A stretch of DNA of 64,000 nucleotides from Paenibacillus taichungensis (GTDB lineage: Bacteria; Bacillota; Bacilli; Paenibacillales; Paenibacillaceae): NCBI RefSeq assembly GCF_003287275.1, contig NZ_QEVW01000008.1, positions 421,267 to 485,266 of the forward strand, read 5' to 3'. A model generated the notes under the pieces. That model searched no databases. It saw nothing but the letters and a program-made list of their open reading frames with translations, and was not told the DNA's origin. The position numbers and the translations under genes are program-made. Positions 53,418-62,423 of this stretch are shown piece by piece (positions within the stretch are counted from its first letter, which is position 1; each line of letters begins with the position of its first letter).

Positions 53418-54320
53418 GTGTCTGGAAAAAATGTGCAATTACATAGCTTGAATGAGGATGAAAGATTCATTGTTGTGTTAGAAGCTCTATTGAAGCGTGC
53501 CTCTCTAGTAAATAGCCCATTTGTATTAAAAGGAAGTTTGCTGACAAGACAGTATTTGGAGAATCCCAATGTTCGTTATGTTGATGATATCGACTTTTTG
53601 TATTTAGGTCGAATTGAGACCGAGGACCAGGCCAATGAAATATTTACAGACTGGATGATCCGGGTAACGGAGATGGACCTGAATGACGGTATCGTATTCC
53701 GAAGCTTTAGTGAGAATGCCTTCTGGCGCAGAATTGACTACGCGATGGCGGATGATTTTCCAACGGTGAACACGGAGCTTGCCTTTTATATTGATAGTGA
53801 ATCAAGGAGAGAAAATGAGTATGAAGATGAGGATGAGCTGCATCTTGATATATCCTTTAACCTCGAATTGAATGAGAAGTCTATTGCTCTATCGTACCAA
53901 CCTATGGTTGGAGAAGCTTTTGTCGTACCTCACACCGTGCCACTCTCCATTCAAATCGCTTGGAAGCTGCATCAAACGATAGTGAGGCCCCGATTCAAAG
54001 ACTTGTATGATTTGCAGCATCTGTTGTCTAACCCGTCATACGATCAACAGGCTCTGCAGGAGACACTACAGACCCTGGTCAACGAGTGCAATATAGACCC
54101 AGCAATTACAAGAGAGGATATGAAAAAGGTGCTGGTTAACGATCTGCATGATGTGTATTCGAGGTTAAACTACGATTACGACCTGCAATATTATGCAGGA
54201 AGTCGCAGTCCTGAAGTGTACTTTATGGAGTTTGTTTCGGAGCTCCGCAAAACGATGAATCACGCCGGGATTAATAGTTACGCGTATGATCATTTACCAA
54301 GTTGTACTACGCACAAATAG
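53418..54320 (+). CDS. AbiEii/AbiGii-type nucleotidyltransferase
   Basis: A 300-residue protein of the nucleotidyltransferase AbiEii/AbiGii toxin family. The core is FVLKGSLLTRQY (the GS motif), then VRYVDDIDFLYLG with the D-x-D metal pair, and RFKDLYDLQHLL near the C-terminus, the K-x-x-D-x-x-D-L motif typical of the family. It starts with GTG, GGAGG 7 bases upstream. AbiEii toxins are known to add nucleotides to RNA during phage infection when the AbiEi antitoxin fails; no AbiEi is seen here, so the function could differ. Confidence 0.82.
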   Translation: MSGKNVQLHSLNEDERFIVVLEALLKRASLVNSPFVLKGSLLTRQYLENPNVRYVDDIDFLYLGRIETEDQANEIFTDWMIRVTEMDLNDGIVFRSFSENAFWRRIDYAMADDFPTVNTELAFYIDSESRRENEYEDEDELHLDISFNLELNEKSIALSYQPMVGEAFVVPHTVPLSIQIAWKLHQTIVRPRFKDLYDLQHLLSNPSYDQQALQETLQTLVNECNIDPAITREDMKKVLVNDLHDVYSRLNYDYDLQYYAGSRSPEVYFMEFVSELRKTMNHAGINSYAYDHLPSCTTHK

Positions 54321-54461
54321 AGCTTCTCATTTACAAGTAAGCTTAATCATTGTTTGTTTAACCGTAGATGAATTTGAAAGGAACACCCTATCTCCGATAC
54401 AATGTTCTCATAGAGTCTGAGAGAATGGATCCAATATGGCTCAGAAATGGAGAATTACAAT

Positions 54462-54905
54462 ATGACTGATTTTATCAACGCTGACGATATTAACGACGTA
54501 ATTTTGGCTGCGGCTGCTTCAGAGCTGGAGCAGATGGTGGACAAAATTTGTGAACTGATCGGTACGCCTTTGGAACAGACAACAGAGCTGGAGCGTCAGG
54601 TGATGGCTGCTTTCGGTTTTGGGGCTGTATATGGCATTACCCATCGGGATCAACTTGCGGAGCCGCAGGCTCATGCACTGAGTATCCGGATGCTGATTAA
54701 ACCGTTTAACTATAGTGAGCAGCAGGCTGTGGATTTTGCCGATGATCTGATCCGGGTGGCTTCAGACCGTGAGGTGCACCCCGTGATGAACACGATTATT
54801 CATCGTGGGATTGATGGACACCGTCAATTTAACCAGGAAGACGATGAAGGGTTGGGTCGCAACATTCAGGAGATTTTGGCGGCGGTACAACCGGAAAGAA
54901 ATTGA
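54462..54905 (+). CDS. Small acidic uncharacterised protein
   Basis: A 147-residue acidic helical protein (ADDINDVILAAAASELEQMVDKI, FGFGAVYGITHRDQLAEP). It could belong to one of the helical immunity families, but I am not certain of any. GGAG stands 9 bases before the chosen ATG; another ATG lies 15 bases upstream. It is alone, with no toxin gene next to it. Confidence 0.75.
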   Translation: MTDFINADDINDVILAAAASELEQMVDKICELIGTPLEQTTELERQVMAAFGFGAVYGITHRDQLAEPQAHALSIRMLIKPFNYSEQQAVDFADDLIRVASDREVHPVMNTIIHRGIDGHRQFNQEDDEGLGRNIQEILAAVQPERN

Positions 54906-54989
54906 AGAAGCAGAGCGTTCACCCTTTCATGTAGTGGTACAGACAGTATATGTCTAATGAATTGTTAACTTAATTGGGAGATGATCGCA

Positions 54990-55526
54990 ATGGATCTGAT
55001 GAAATTAAGCAAGGAACTTTCCTACGCCTTGCGTCACGCCCCATGGGAGTATGAGCTGGAGCTGGACGAAGAGGGATGGGTGGAGATTCCGCAATTGCTG
55101 GTGGCTTTACATGAGAGTCCACAGTGGAAGGACGTCACGGAAGCGGATCTGGAGCAGATGATTCAAGCTTCGGAGAAAAAGAGACATGAAATCCGTTCTG
55201 GCCGCATCCGCGCATTATATGGTCATTCGACTCCGCAAAAGATATCCAAAACACCTGCCGATCCACAGGAGATACTCTATCATGGCACGCCATTGCGGTC
55301 GGTTGCTTCCATTATGGAGCAAGGTTTGCAGCCTCGGCAGAGGCAGTATGTTCATCTGTCCGCAGATATGGATACCGCCAATCAGGTGGGACGAAGACGT
55401 GATGATCAGCCAGTAATACTGAAGATTAACGCGGCTCAAGCGGCTAAGGACGGAATTCTTTTCTATCATGGAAACGAAAATATTTGGCTGGCCGATCACA
55501 TTCCGGCACGATATATCGAGCAATGA
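54990..55526 (+). CDS. kptA: RNA 2'-phosphotransferase Tpt1/KptA
   Basis: A 178-residue enzyme that removes an internal 2'-phosphate from RNA using NAD+, yielding ADP-ribose 1'',2''-cyclic phosphate. Signatures are LSYALRHAPWEYELELDEEGWVEI at the N-terminal winged-helix lobe, then ILYHGTPLRSVASIMEQGL, YVHLSADMDTANQVG and GILFYHGNENIWL. The family is famous in yeast tRNA splicing; its bacterial role is unclear. GGGAG lies upstream of the chosen ATG. It stands alone with its own terminator. Confidence 0.93.
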   Translation: MDLMKLSKELSYALRHAPWEYELELDEEGWVEIPQLLVALHESPQWKDVTEADLEQMIQASEKKRHEIRSGRIRALYGHSTPQKISKTPADPQEILYHGTPLRSVASIMEQGLQPRQRQYVHLSADMDTANQVGRRRDDQPVILKINAAQAAKDGILFYHGNENIWLADHIPARYIEQ

Positions 55527-55650
55527 TCGATGTAACGGTTATGGAGAATACCGATATCTAAATCGAGAATTCAAGTCGCAATCGGACCGGTTCAATGTAC
55601 AGTTATCCGATTAACTGCTATATCGTTTTAAAGATTGTTTTATAACACTA

Positions 55651-55689
55651 AAAGGGACACATCCAACATTCGTTGGTGTGTCCCTTTTT
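55651..55689 (+). terminator. Terminator between kptA and the QorB-like gene
   Basis: AAAGGGACACA and TGTGTCCCTTT form an 11-bp stem extended by CCAA/TTGG, followed by TTTT. Flanking A and T runs allow it to serve both converging genes. Confidence 0.9.
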
Positions 55690-55719
55690 GATATCCATTC
55701 TATTCTCTTCTATTTAAAC

Positions 55720-56577
55720 TTACTTGCCCAAAATCGCTTTAACACCCTCGCTCAATGGTTGAGCCGGACGGCCAAGCAATTTCTCTAGTGTATCGCTCTC
55801 TACAGCCAGAGCGCCTTCACGGATAGCACTTTGCATATCAACGAGCATGGAGACTACAAAGTCAGGCAGACCTGCACCTTTCATGATGTCCGCATACGCG
55901 GCATCGTCTACGTTTTGCACGTCGATGTCCTGTCCAAGCACTTCCCCAACGATGGCTGCAAGCTCAGCTTGGGTACGAAGTTTACCAGACAACTCATATA
56001 CTGAATTCTCATGTCCCTCACCTGTCAGTACTACAGCGGCAGCATGCGCATAATCACTGCGAGTAGCCCAGCCCACTTGGCTGGCGTTAGTTGCATGCAC
56101 CCAAGGTGCGCCCTGGGAAGCTGCTTGAACGCTGCCTGCTTCATTTTCCAGGTACCAGTTGTTGCGCAGGAAGGAATAAGGAATGCCGGATTCGCGGATA
56201 GCCTGTTCTGTGGCACGATGTACTTCAGCCAAGGAAAGGGTGTTTTTCTCCGCATTCACAACGCTGGTATAAGCGATGAATCCAACGCCTGCCTTTTTGG
56301 CAGCGTCCACGGCAGCTTGATGTTGGCGAATACGTGTTTCATTGTCACCGTCTGTGGAGATCAGCAGCAGCCGATCCACGCCTGCAAATGCTTTTTCCAG
56401 CGTTTCCGGTTGATCGAAATCACCTTGACGAACGTCAACACCTTGAGCGCGCAATGCTTCCGCTTTCTCCGGGTTGCGTACACTTACAGCCAAATCCCCA
56501 GCAGATACCGTTTTTAACAGTGCTTCTACGGCCAGTGAACCTAAATGACCTGTTGCTCCAGTAACTAAAATTTTCAT
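55720..56577 (-). CDS. NmrA-type NAD(P)H:quinone oxidoreductase, QorB-like
   Basis: A 285-residue Rossmann-fold protein: the NADP motif VTGATGHLGS at residues 5-14, RNPEKAEALRAQGVDVRQGDFDQ, and YSFLRNNWYLEN, all typical of QorB/YtfG proteins that reduce quinones. AGGAGG is 7 bases before the ATG. An 18-bp perfect palindrome lies about 25 bases upstream. An Rrf2 regulator gene follows upstream on the same strand with a different operator, so the two genes may be controlled separately. Confidence 0.9.
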   Translation of the reverse strand: MKILVTGATGHLGSLAVEALLKTVSAGDLAVSVRNPEKAEALRAQGVDVRQGDFDQPETLEKAFAGVDRLLLISTDGDNETRIRQHQAAVDAAKKAGVGFIAYTSVVNAEKNTLSLAEVHRATEQAIRESGIPYSFLRNNWYLENEAGSVQAASQGAPWVHATNASQVGWATRSDYAHAAAVVLTGEGHENSVYELSGKLRTQAELAAIVGEVLGQDIDVQNVDDAAYADIMKGAGLPDFVVSMLVDMQSAIREGALAVESDTLEKLLGRPAQPLSEGVKAILGK

Positions 56578-56601
56578 TGTATTTTCCTCCTATAAGGTAT
56601 A

Positions 56602-56619
56602 TTTTGTGTCGACACAAAA
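56602..56619 (-). promoter_or_regulatory. Perfect palindrome before the QorB-like gene
   Basis: TTTTGTGTCGACACAAAA is an uninterrupted 18-bp palindrome 25 bases upstream of the start codon. It looks like the operator of a dimeric redox-sensing repressor such as an HxlR or MarR protein; no such gene is adjacent. Confidence 0.7.
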
Positions 56620-56713
56620 GTGAATGTCAACTACATGAATAGATGTAATCGTATTTGTTATAACAGGTGTGATTACAACGAAAGGTTTAAAAAAAGCTCG
56701 TAATGAGCTTTTT

Positions 56714-57139
56714 TTATTCAGAGACGTGAACCTGATCCATCATCTGTTGTATCGTTACACGTTTCAAACGCTGCTCCATAGCTAGCTGAGCCTCAATGAG
56801 TTCGGCGCGCAAGGTTTGTTCGATCATGCTGCCAACCGGACAATTTGGGTTTGGATGCTTGTGAAAGTTAAACAGCTCGCCATCCTCCACAACCTCAAGT
56901 GCATGATAGATATCCAAAAGGGTAATGTCCGCTGGGTCCTTCAACAAAGAAGCACCGCCGACACCAGGTCTGACCTCAATCAGGCCGGCCTGTTTCAGCT
57001 TGGACATAATGCGCCGAATAATGACGGGATTGGTATTCACGCTTTTGGCGATAAAATCTCCCGTGCACTCATTGGGCACAACAGCGATCAGGGACAGCGT
57101 ATGAACCGCAATGGAAAAGCGACTGCTGATTTGTTTCAT
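56714..57139 (-). CDS. Rrf2 family transcriptional regulator
   Basis: A 141-residue winged-helix protein: RFSIAVHTLSLIAVVP, the recognition region AKSVNTNPVIIRRIMSKLKQAGLIEVRPGVGGASLLKDP, and a later HPNPNCPVGSMIEQTL with a single Cys. The iron-sulfur cysteine triad of IscR is absent, so it is more like YwnA or CymR-type members that sense another signal. A perfect palindrome stands 15 bases upstream, indicating autoregulation. Confidence 0.9.
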   Translation of the reverse strand: MKQISSRFSIAVHTLSLIAVVPNECTGDFIAKSVNTNPVIIRRIMSKLKQAGLIEVRPGVGGASLLKDPADITLLDIYHALEVVEDGELFNFHKHPNPNCPVGSMIEQTLRAELIEAQLAMEQRLKRVTIQQMMDQVHVSE

Positions 57140-57154
57140 GCATGATCACCACCG

Positions 57155-57175
57155 TTGTAACTATAATAGTTACAA
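57155..57175 (-). promoter_or_regulatory. Perfect palindrome before the Rrf2 gene
   Basis: TTGTAACTAT and ATAGTTACAA are 10-base arms around a single A. The site ends 15 bases upstream of the regulator start and most likely is its own operator. Confidence 0.75.
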
Positions 57176-57249
57176 ATGAACGCGATGTCAATTATAAATT
57201 TCGAATTAGCTAAGTGTATTGAGTTCTCCGTTCTCATTTCGGATACATC

Positions 57250-58074
57250 TCAACCCTTAACCGCCCCGGAAGTCAGACCACCCACAATATATTTTTGCCC
57301 AATCAGGAACACAATCAACACAGGCAGGGACGTAAGCACGATATCCGCACTGACCAGATTCCACTGAGCACTGAACTGTCCGAAGAAGTTATAGACAGCG
57401 AGCGTCATTGGCCACATCTCGACGGTATTGAGCATGTAGAGTGGGGCGGTAAACTCATTCCAGACACTCAGGAAATTAAGAACAAATACCGTAACCAGTA
57501 CAGAGGTTAACAAAGGCACAATAATTCTGAGAAACAGCTTGATTCCGTTGCATCCGTCCATGATCGCTGCTTCATCCAGCTCTTTTGGAATATTGGATAC
57601 AAACGCATATGTGATGAATAGCGAGATCGGAATGCCCATCGCCGTATAGAGCAGAATCATGCCCACATGCGAATTAATCATGCCCAGCGACTTCATGACC
57701 TCCATTAATGGAATGTAGTTCAATGGCAGCGTAATGCCCAGAATGAGAAAGAAATATAGGAACTTGCTTAGCTTTGAATAATTTCGTGATAACGTGAAGG
57801 CCGAGAACGCTACAACAAACACCAGCAGCAGGGAAGAAGCCGTTGAATGCAGCAGACTGTTGAAAAAGGAACCACCCAGGTGTCCCTGCTCATAGACGAT
57901 TTTATAATTTTCAAAGATGAACTTCTCAGGCAGGGTCAGTTTGAGCACTTTGGCTTCGGCATCGGATTTGAATGAATTCAGTACTATGACGACAAAAGGA
58001 ATCAGGACCACCAGGCTAAGCAGCCAGGCGAGTACATTTAATCCGATGGAAACCAGCCGTTTTTTCACACGCAT
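57250..58074 (-). CDS. Sugar ABC transporter permease, MalG type
   Basis: A 274-residue six-helix permease. The ATPase-docking EAA loop is IPKELDEAAIMDGCNGIKLFLRIIVPLL, and the C-terminus QKYIVGGLTSGAVKG is typical of the group. It begins directly after the stop of the other permease. With the lipoprotein at 59060-60361 it forms a CUT1 importer; no ATPase gene is present. Confidence 0.93.
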   Translation of the reverse strand: MRVKKRLVSIGLNVLAWLLSLVVLIPFVVIVLNSFKSDAEAKVLKLTLPEKFIFENYKIVYEQGHLGGSFFNSLLHSTASSLLLVFVVAFSAFTLSRNYSKLSKFLYFFLILGITLPLNYIPLMEVMKSLGMINSHVGMILLYTAMGIPISLFITYAFVSNIPKELDEAAIMDGCNGIKLFLRIIVPLLTSVLVTVFVLNFLSVWNEFTAPLYMLNTVEMWPMTLAVYNFFGQFSAQWNLVSADIVLTSLPVLIVFLIGQKYIVGGLTSGAVKG

Positions 58075-58947
58075 CTAGTATTCCACCTTTCGGTTCATCA
58101 AGCGGATGATGAAGAAGGAGATGATCGCCATAATGACAAACAGAATCGTGGATAATGCACTGCCAAGTCCCCAATAGCCTTTAGCAAAAGAGGAATACAC
58201 CGCTGTGTTAATCACATCAGTCGCATTGCCCGGTCCGCCGTTGGTCAGTACATATACCGCATCAAATACACGCAGGCCATATGTAATATTGAGTACCGTG
58301 GCGATGGTAATCGTCGGCATCAGCATTGGGATCGTGATTCGAAACAGCTTCTGCCAGAAGCCGGCACCGTCAATCGATGCCGCTTCATAATAATCGCGAG
58401 GAATGGCGAGTAGTCCAGCAATGAACAGCACCATAATGTACCCCATGCCTTTCCACGTATCCACCGCCATAATGGATGGCATTGCCCAAGTAAGGGAGCC
58501 CAGCCAGTTCTGGGCCAGAACGTCTAGCCCCAGCGAACGCAGCGTCACGTTAACGAAGCCGTTGTTGGGATCGAGCAGGCTTTTGAAGACCAGGCCAACA
58601 ATCAGGAACGAAAGTACTTGGGGTGAAAATATGATCATGCGATGTAGATTCGCAGCCTTCACACCGCTAACCAGCAATAGAGCTAGAAATAGGCCCAGAA
58701 CCGTCTTGGCGATCGAAGTAATCAGAGTGAAAAGGACGGTATTCTTAATAAAAAGTAAATACGTTGGGTCACCCGCCAGAATGGTTCGGAAATGCTCCAG
58801 ACCAATAAAGTTTTTCTCCGAACTGTAGCTGTTCCAATCGGTGAAGGAATAATAGATGCCCAGCAGGGCGGGAGCGACGATGAACAGCAGATACAGCACA
58901 ATCGCTCCAGATGAGAAATACCAAGGATATATCTTATTTACATTCAT
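58075..58947 (-). CDS. Sugar ABC transporter permease, MalF type
   Basis: A 290-residue permease with six helices. The EAA loop is DYYEAASIDGAGFWQKLFRITIPMLMP. The chosen ATG (MNVNKIYPWY) has AGGTG 9 bases upstream; an earlier frame adds 21 residues of low quality. It lies between the lipoprotein and MalG-type genes. Confidence 0.92.
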   Translation of the reverse strand: MNVNKIYPWYFSSGAIVLYLLFIVAPALLGIYYSFTDWNSYSSEKNFIGLEHFRTILAGDPTYLLFIKNTVLFTLITSIAKTVLGLFLALLLVSGVKAANLHRMIIFSPQVLSFLIVGLVFKSLLDPNNGFVNVTLRSLGLDVLAQNWLGSLTWAMPSIMAVDTWKGMGYIMVLFIAGLLAIPRDYYEAASIDGAGFWQKLFRITIPMLMPTITIATVLNITYGLRVFDAVYVLTNGGPGNATDVINTAVYSSFAKGYWGLGSALSTILFVIMAIISFFIIRLMNRKVEY

Positions 58948-59059
58948 AAACTGATACACCTGTCCTTCCTGCCAAAATGCATGAATGCATGGCGCCTCAC
59001 CTCGCTGCATGTGATGGTAGTAGCCACAAGCCTCATGTGTTTACCCAGAATATGCGCTG

Positions 59060-60361
59060 TTATTGCCACGCATCATCTTTCAGCACTTTGGCTTGTTCAG
59101 CCCTGCGTTTATCAATATTTTGCAGAATCTGATCCGGGGTCATCGCTCCGGCGAACATGCCGGAAAGATCCTTGCCGATATCCATCCATTGCGGATCAAT
59201 GTACTTTACAGCGGCTTGCATGACCGTGCCTTTCTCATGATTTTTCTCATAATCGATATAGTCCTGTGTCAGCTTCGGTTCAATTTCCGGCCAGCAGATG
59301 GTCAGGTTGCCTTCACCCCCATCGAATACACGCTGCAGATGATCATGCTCCGTGATCCACCGGAAAAACTTCAGTACCTCTTCCGGGTGCTTGCTGTTTT
59401 TGTTGCCAAACATCGCAGCCGAACCGCCTGGATTCACACCAATCGTCTGATTATCGCCCCATGGCATCACGAAAAATCCCATATTGTCCTTCATGTCCGG
59501 ATAGGCCTCAGACACTTCCTTTTCAGTGCCTGGAACTCGAAGCAGCATGGCTGCTTTCTCCTGACCAAAGGCTTCAATGCCAGCCTCGACCGTATTGGAC
59601 AGAAAATCCTTGCCGAAGTAACCAAGATCCGCAAATTCCTTTAACTGCTCGATGACCGTCTTGAGCTGCGTCAAATCCGCGACCTTCATCTCATTGTTGT
59701 TCAGCTTCTCGTACGTTCCCGGCGTTGCTTGCTCATAGTTTGGGCCGGTTTCAAACAATGGCAGTACCTGATACCATCCGCTGGCAGGTGCCTGATAGAA
59801 CGGAATGATATCCTTGTCCTTGATCTTCTGACTGATTGCCTTGAACTCGGCGTAGGACGTTGGAGGCTGGATACCGAGCTCTTCAAAAATGCGTTTGTTA
59901 TAGTACACATACCAGATTTTCGATGGTGCAAAAGAAACTCCATACACCTTCTCTTTATAGCTAACCGTTGGTAAAATCTCTTCGGACATGCGTCCTGTAA
60001 ATTCCTCATTGGTCAGATCAATTGCATTTTCCTCAGGTCTTACGTTGGCAGGCATGCTCAGCGGGTCCACATCCACATTGAAAATATCTGGAGCTTCGCC
60101 TGAGGCAAGCTTCACCTTAATCAGGTCACGCCACTGGGCATCAGGGACCACCTGAAAGTCAATTTTCACACCCGTTTCCTGCTCATATTCTTTCGCCATC
60201 GTTTGCATGATACCCGTACGTGGAATGCCGCTCTGACTTGTTCCGAACGTTAGTGTTACCTTCCCTGAACCTTCGGAACTTTTACCGGAGTTGCACCCGG
60301 CAAGAAGCAGGCTGGACAGCAGCAGCGCACCTACGAGGGATAATAGAAATCGTTTTCTCAT
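59060..60361 (-). CDS. Sugar ABC transporter substrate-binding lipoprotein
   Basis: A 433-residue CUT1 solute-binding protein. The signal peptide MRKRFLLSLVGALLLSSLLL ends in the lipobox LAGC. The mature start VTLTFGTSQSGIPRTGIMQ and the motif IWYVYYNKRIFEELGIQPP are typical. GGGAGG is 8 bases before the ATG. A YesM/YesN-type two-component pair reads away from it, which normally senses the same sugar and controls the importer. The sugar is unknown. Confidence 0.92.
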   Translation of the reverse strand: MRKRFLLSLVGALLLSSLLLAGCNSGKSSEGSGKVTLTFGTSQSGIPRTGIMQTMAKEYEQETGVKIDFQVVPDAQWRDLIKVKLASGEAPDIFNVDVDPLSMPANVRPEENAIDLTNEEFTGRMSEEILPTVSYKEKVYGVSFAPSKIWYVYYNKRIFEELGIQPPTSYAEFKAISQKIKDKDIIPFYQAPASGWYQVLPLFETGPNYEQATPGTYEKLNNNEMKVADLTQLKTVIEQLKEFADLGYFGKDFLSNTVEAGIEAFGQEKAAMLLRVPGTEKEVSEAYPDMKDNMGFFVMPWGDNQTIGVNPGGSAAMFGNKNSKHPEEVLKFFRWITEHDHLQRVFDGGEGNLTICWPEIEPKLTQDYIDYEKNHEKGTVMQAAVKYIDPQWMDIGKDLSGMFAGAMTPDQILQNIDKRRAEQAKVLKDDAWQ

Positions 60362-60411
60362 CAATGAACCTCCCATGGAATAAAGAATAATAGCTCTTGC
60401 CGAAACGCTTC

Positions 60412-60426
60412 ATGTAAGCGTATTCT
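60412..60426. promoter_or_regulatory. Candidate CcpA cre site between importer and two-component genes
   Basis: ATGTAAGCGTATTCT matches all fixed positions of the degenerate cre consensus WTGNAANCGNWNNCW. It lies 50 bases upstream of the lipoprotein start and about 110 upstream of the kinase start, so it could repress either when preferred sugars are present. Confidence 0.55.
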
Positions 60427-60537
60427 TATGTGGATAACTTTACGCGGAACGAAGAATGTGCTCAATAGACAAAAGCGTTCTGTTGGGTGGACATTTTCGA
60501 GTAAGTTGCAAGACATCATCCAATAACGAGGTGTGAG

Positions 60538-62418
60538 ATGGTTAAGTACCGATTCCGGACGCTTCAGCAAAGTCTGTTTGCCTACTACTCTGCGGTATTT
60601 ATTGTATTTTCATTGATTGTAGCCAGTCTCTTGTATGTTTTTCTTGCCAATGACATTCGTAGTCGAAGTGCCGAACAGCAGAAACAGCTGGGGAACTCGA
60701 TGGTGGGCAATCTGGATCAGGAGATCGTCAAAATGAATAATTTCTCCATGAACATCGTATATTCCAATCTGGTCAAGGAGCACTTCAGTCACTATTTATC
60801 TCCAGCGGAGAACAACGAACAGACGCTCACAAGTGACCCGGCGTTTTACAAGGATACAACAACGCTGATTGATGTCATTCTGGCGATCATTAGCAGCTCC
60901 AACACAGCCAAACAAGCTAATATCTATGATGTGAACGGTAAAATGCTGGGTGCCGGTGCGTTCAATGGACAGCTGTCTGTAGATCTGACCCAAAGACCGT
61001 GGTACGAGGAAACGTGGGCGCGCAACGGCTGGCGTGTCATAAGTTTACTGGATGGTGGGGCATTACCGATGCCAACAGGGCAGGGGGAGTCAGGTAAACC
61101 ATATCTCTCCCTTACCCGGGTGTATAAGGATGGAAATTATGTCTCGCAAGGAGTAGTGGAAATTTTGCAGGATGCCGGAACCCTGTTCCAGCATTTGAAT
61201 GAGGTGCAAGCGGGGAACGAAGATCTGAGTGTCTATGTATTGAATGAACGTAATGAGCTGTTATATCCTTTTTTGTCCAATGAACATCCGTTAAATGCAC
61301 CCCATTCCGACGTTGTTAACTTGATTCGTAACGACCGCTATCCACCAGAAACGATGCAAGAAGTGGTAGATCCCAAAGGAAATTCAAAGCAAATGATGAC
61401 CTACACGACCTCGCAGGAGACCGGATGGACGGTTATCGTGATGCAGTCCAAACAATCCCTGTTTGCGAATCTGAATCGCATGGCTTTTCTGTTTATGGGG
61501 GCAACTTTAGCTACCTTAATTCTTATTCTGCTCCTCTCATATCTGATCTCCAAACGTGTTACCTTACCGCTCCACCGTTTGCAGCGCATTATTCAGAAAA
61601 CTGGCCTCCACGATCTGACCACAGGTCAGGACTCTGGCCAGTTGTTCAAGTTGGAATATCCGGGTTCCATCCGTGAGATGGATGAGTTGAATGATACCTT
61701 TATTCAATTGAATCAACAGCTTGTGCAATCCTTCCAAGACATGCTGGCGATCAAATCTCAGGAAACGGATGCCAGATTGCTGGCGTTGCAGTCCCAGATG
61801 AACCCTCATTTTCTGTATAACAACATTACGAACATCAGCATCATGGCGGAAGAGGGCATGAATGAACAGATCGTTGCGTTCTGTGGTCACATTGCATCCA
61901 TGCTGCGTTACATCTCGGCTCCGAACAAAAGCGGTGTTCCATTGGAAAAAGAAATCGACTACTGTGAGCGATATTTGAAGTGTATGAAAATTCGGTTCGA
62001 AGATGATCTGCTTTATGAATTCCATGTTCCGGACTTGATGAAAAATCTTCAGGTCCCCATGCTGCTCATTCAGCCTTTGCTGGAAAATGTCATGAAATAT
62101 GGACTGCGTGATACTCCACCCTGGAAACTGCATATCATTGGAGAGCTGGACACTTTGCAGGAGACCTGGCTAATGACAGTGGAAGATAACGGACCTGGCA
62201 TGGAACCCGAGGCGCTTACGCTCATCCAGCAGTACATACAACAATCACAGGAATGGGAGCGTATGCCTGAACTTGAGATTAACGGGATGGGATTGAAAAA
62301 CATCTGGATCAGACTCAAATTATGGTATGGTTCCGCGGCACATATGCATATTAGGAATAAACCTTCTGGCGGCGTCAGCATTACGATTGGCGGTTCCATT
62401 CGAAAGGAGCACAGTTAA
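60538..62418 (+). CDS. Sensor histidine kinase, YesM type
   Basis: A 626-residue membrane kinase. A first helix (SAVFIVFSLIVASLLYVFL) and a second near 320-340 (FLFMGATLATLILILLLSYLI) enclose an extracellular dCache-like sensor. A HAMP segment follows, then the His_kinase domain with the phosphorylated histidine in LQSQMNPHFLYNNITN near residue 423 and a HATPase with VEDNGPGM and GMGLKNIWIRL. Paired with the response regulator 5 bases downstream, it should sense an extracellular glycan or sugar for the divergent importer. Confidence 0.93.
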   Translation: MVKYRFRTLQQSLFAYYSAVFIVFSLIVASLLYVFLANDIRSRSAEQQKQLGNSMVGNLDQEIVKMNNFSMNIVYSNLVKEHFSHYLSPAENNEQTLTSDPAFYKDTTTLIDVILAIISSSNTAKQANIYDVNGKMLGAGAFNGQLSVDLTQRPWYEETWARNGWRVISLLDGGALPMPTGQGESGKPYLSLTRVYKDGNYVSQGVVEILQDAGTLFQHLNEVQAGNEDLSVYVLNERNELLYPFLSNEHPLNAPHSDVVNLIRNDRYPPETMQEVVDPKGNSKQMMTYTTSQETGWTVIVMQSKQSLFANLNRMAFLFMGATLATLILILLLSYLISKRVTLPLHRLQRIIQKTGLHDLTTGQDSGQLFKLEYPGSIREMDELNDTFIQLNQQLVQSFQDMLAIKSQETDARLLALQSQMNPHFLYNNITNISIMAEEGMNEQIVAFCGHIASMLRYISAPNKSGVPLEKEIDYCERYLKCMKIRFEDDLLYEFHVPDLMKNLQVPMLLIQPLLENVMKYGLRDTPPWKLHIIGELDTLQETWLMTVEDNGPGMEPEALTLIQQYIQQSQEWERMPELEINGMGLKNIWIRLKLWYGSAAHMHIRNKPSGGVSITIGGSIRKEHS

Positions 62419-62423
62419 AACGT

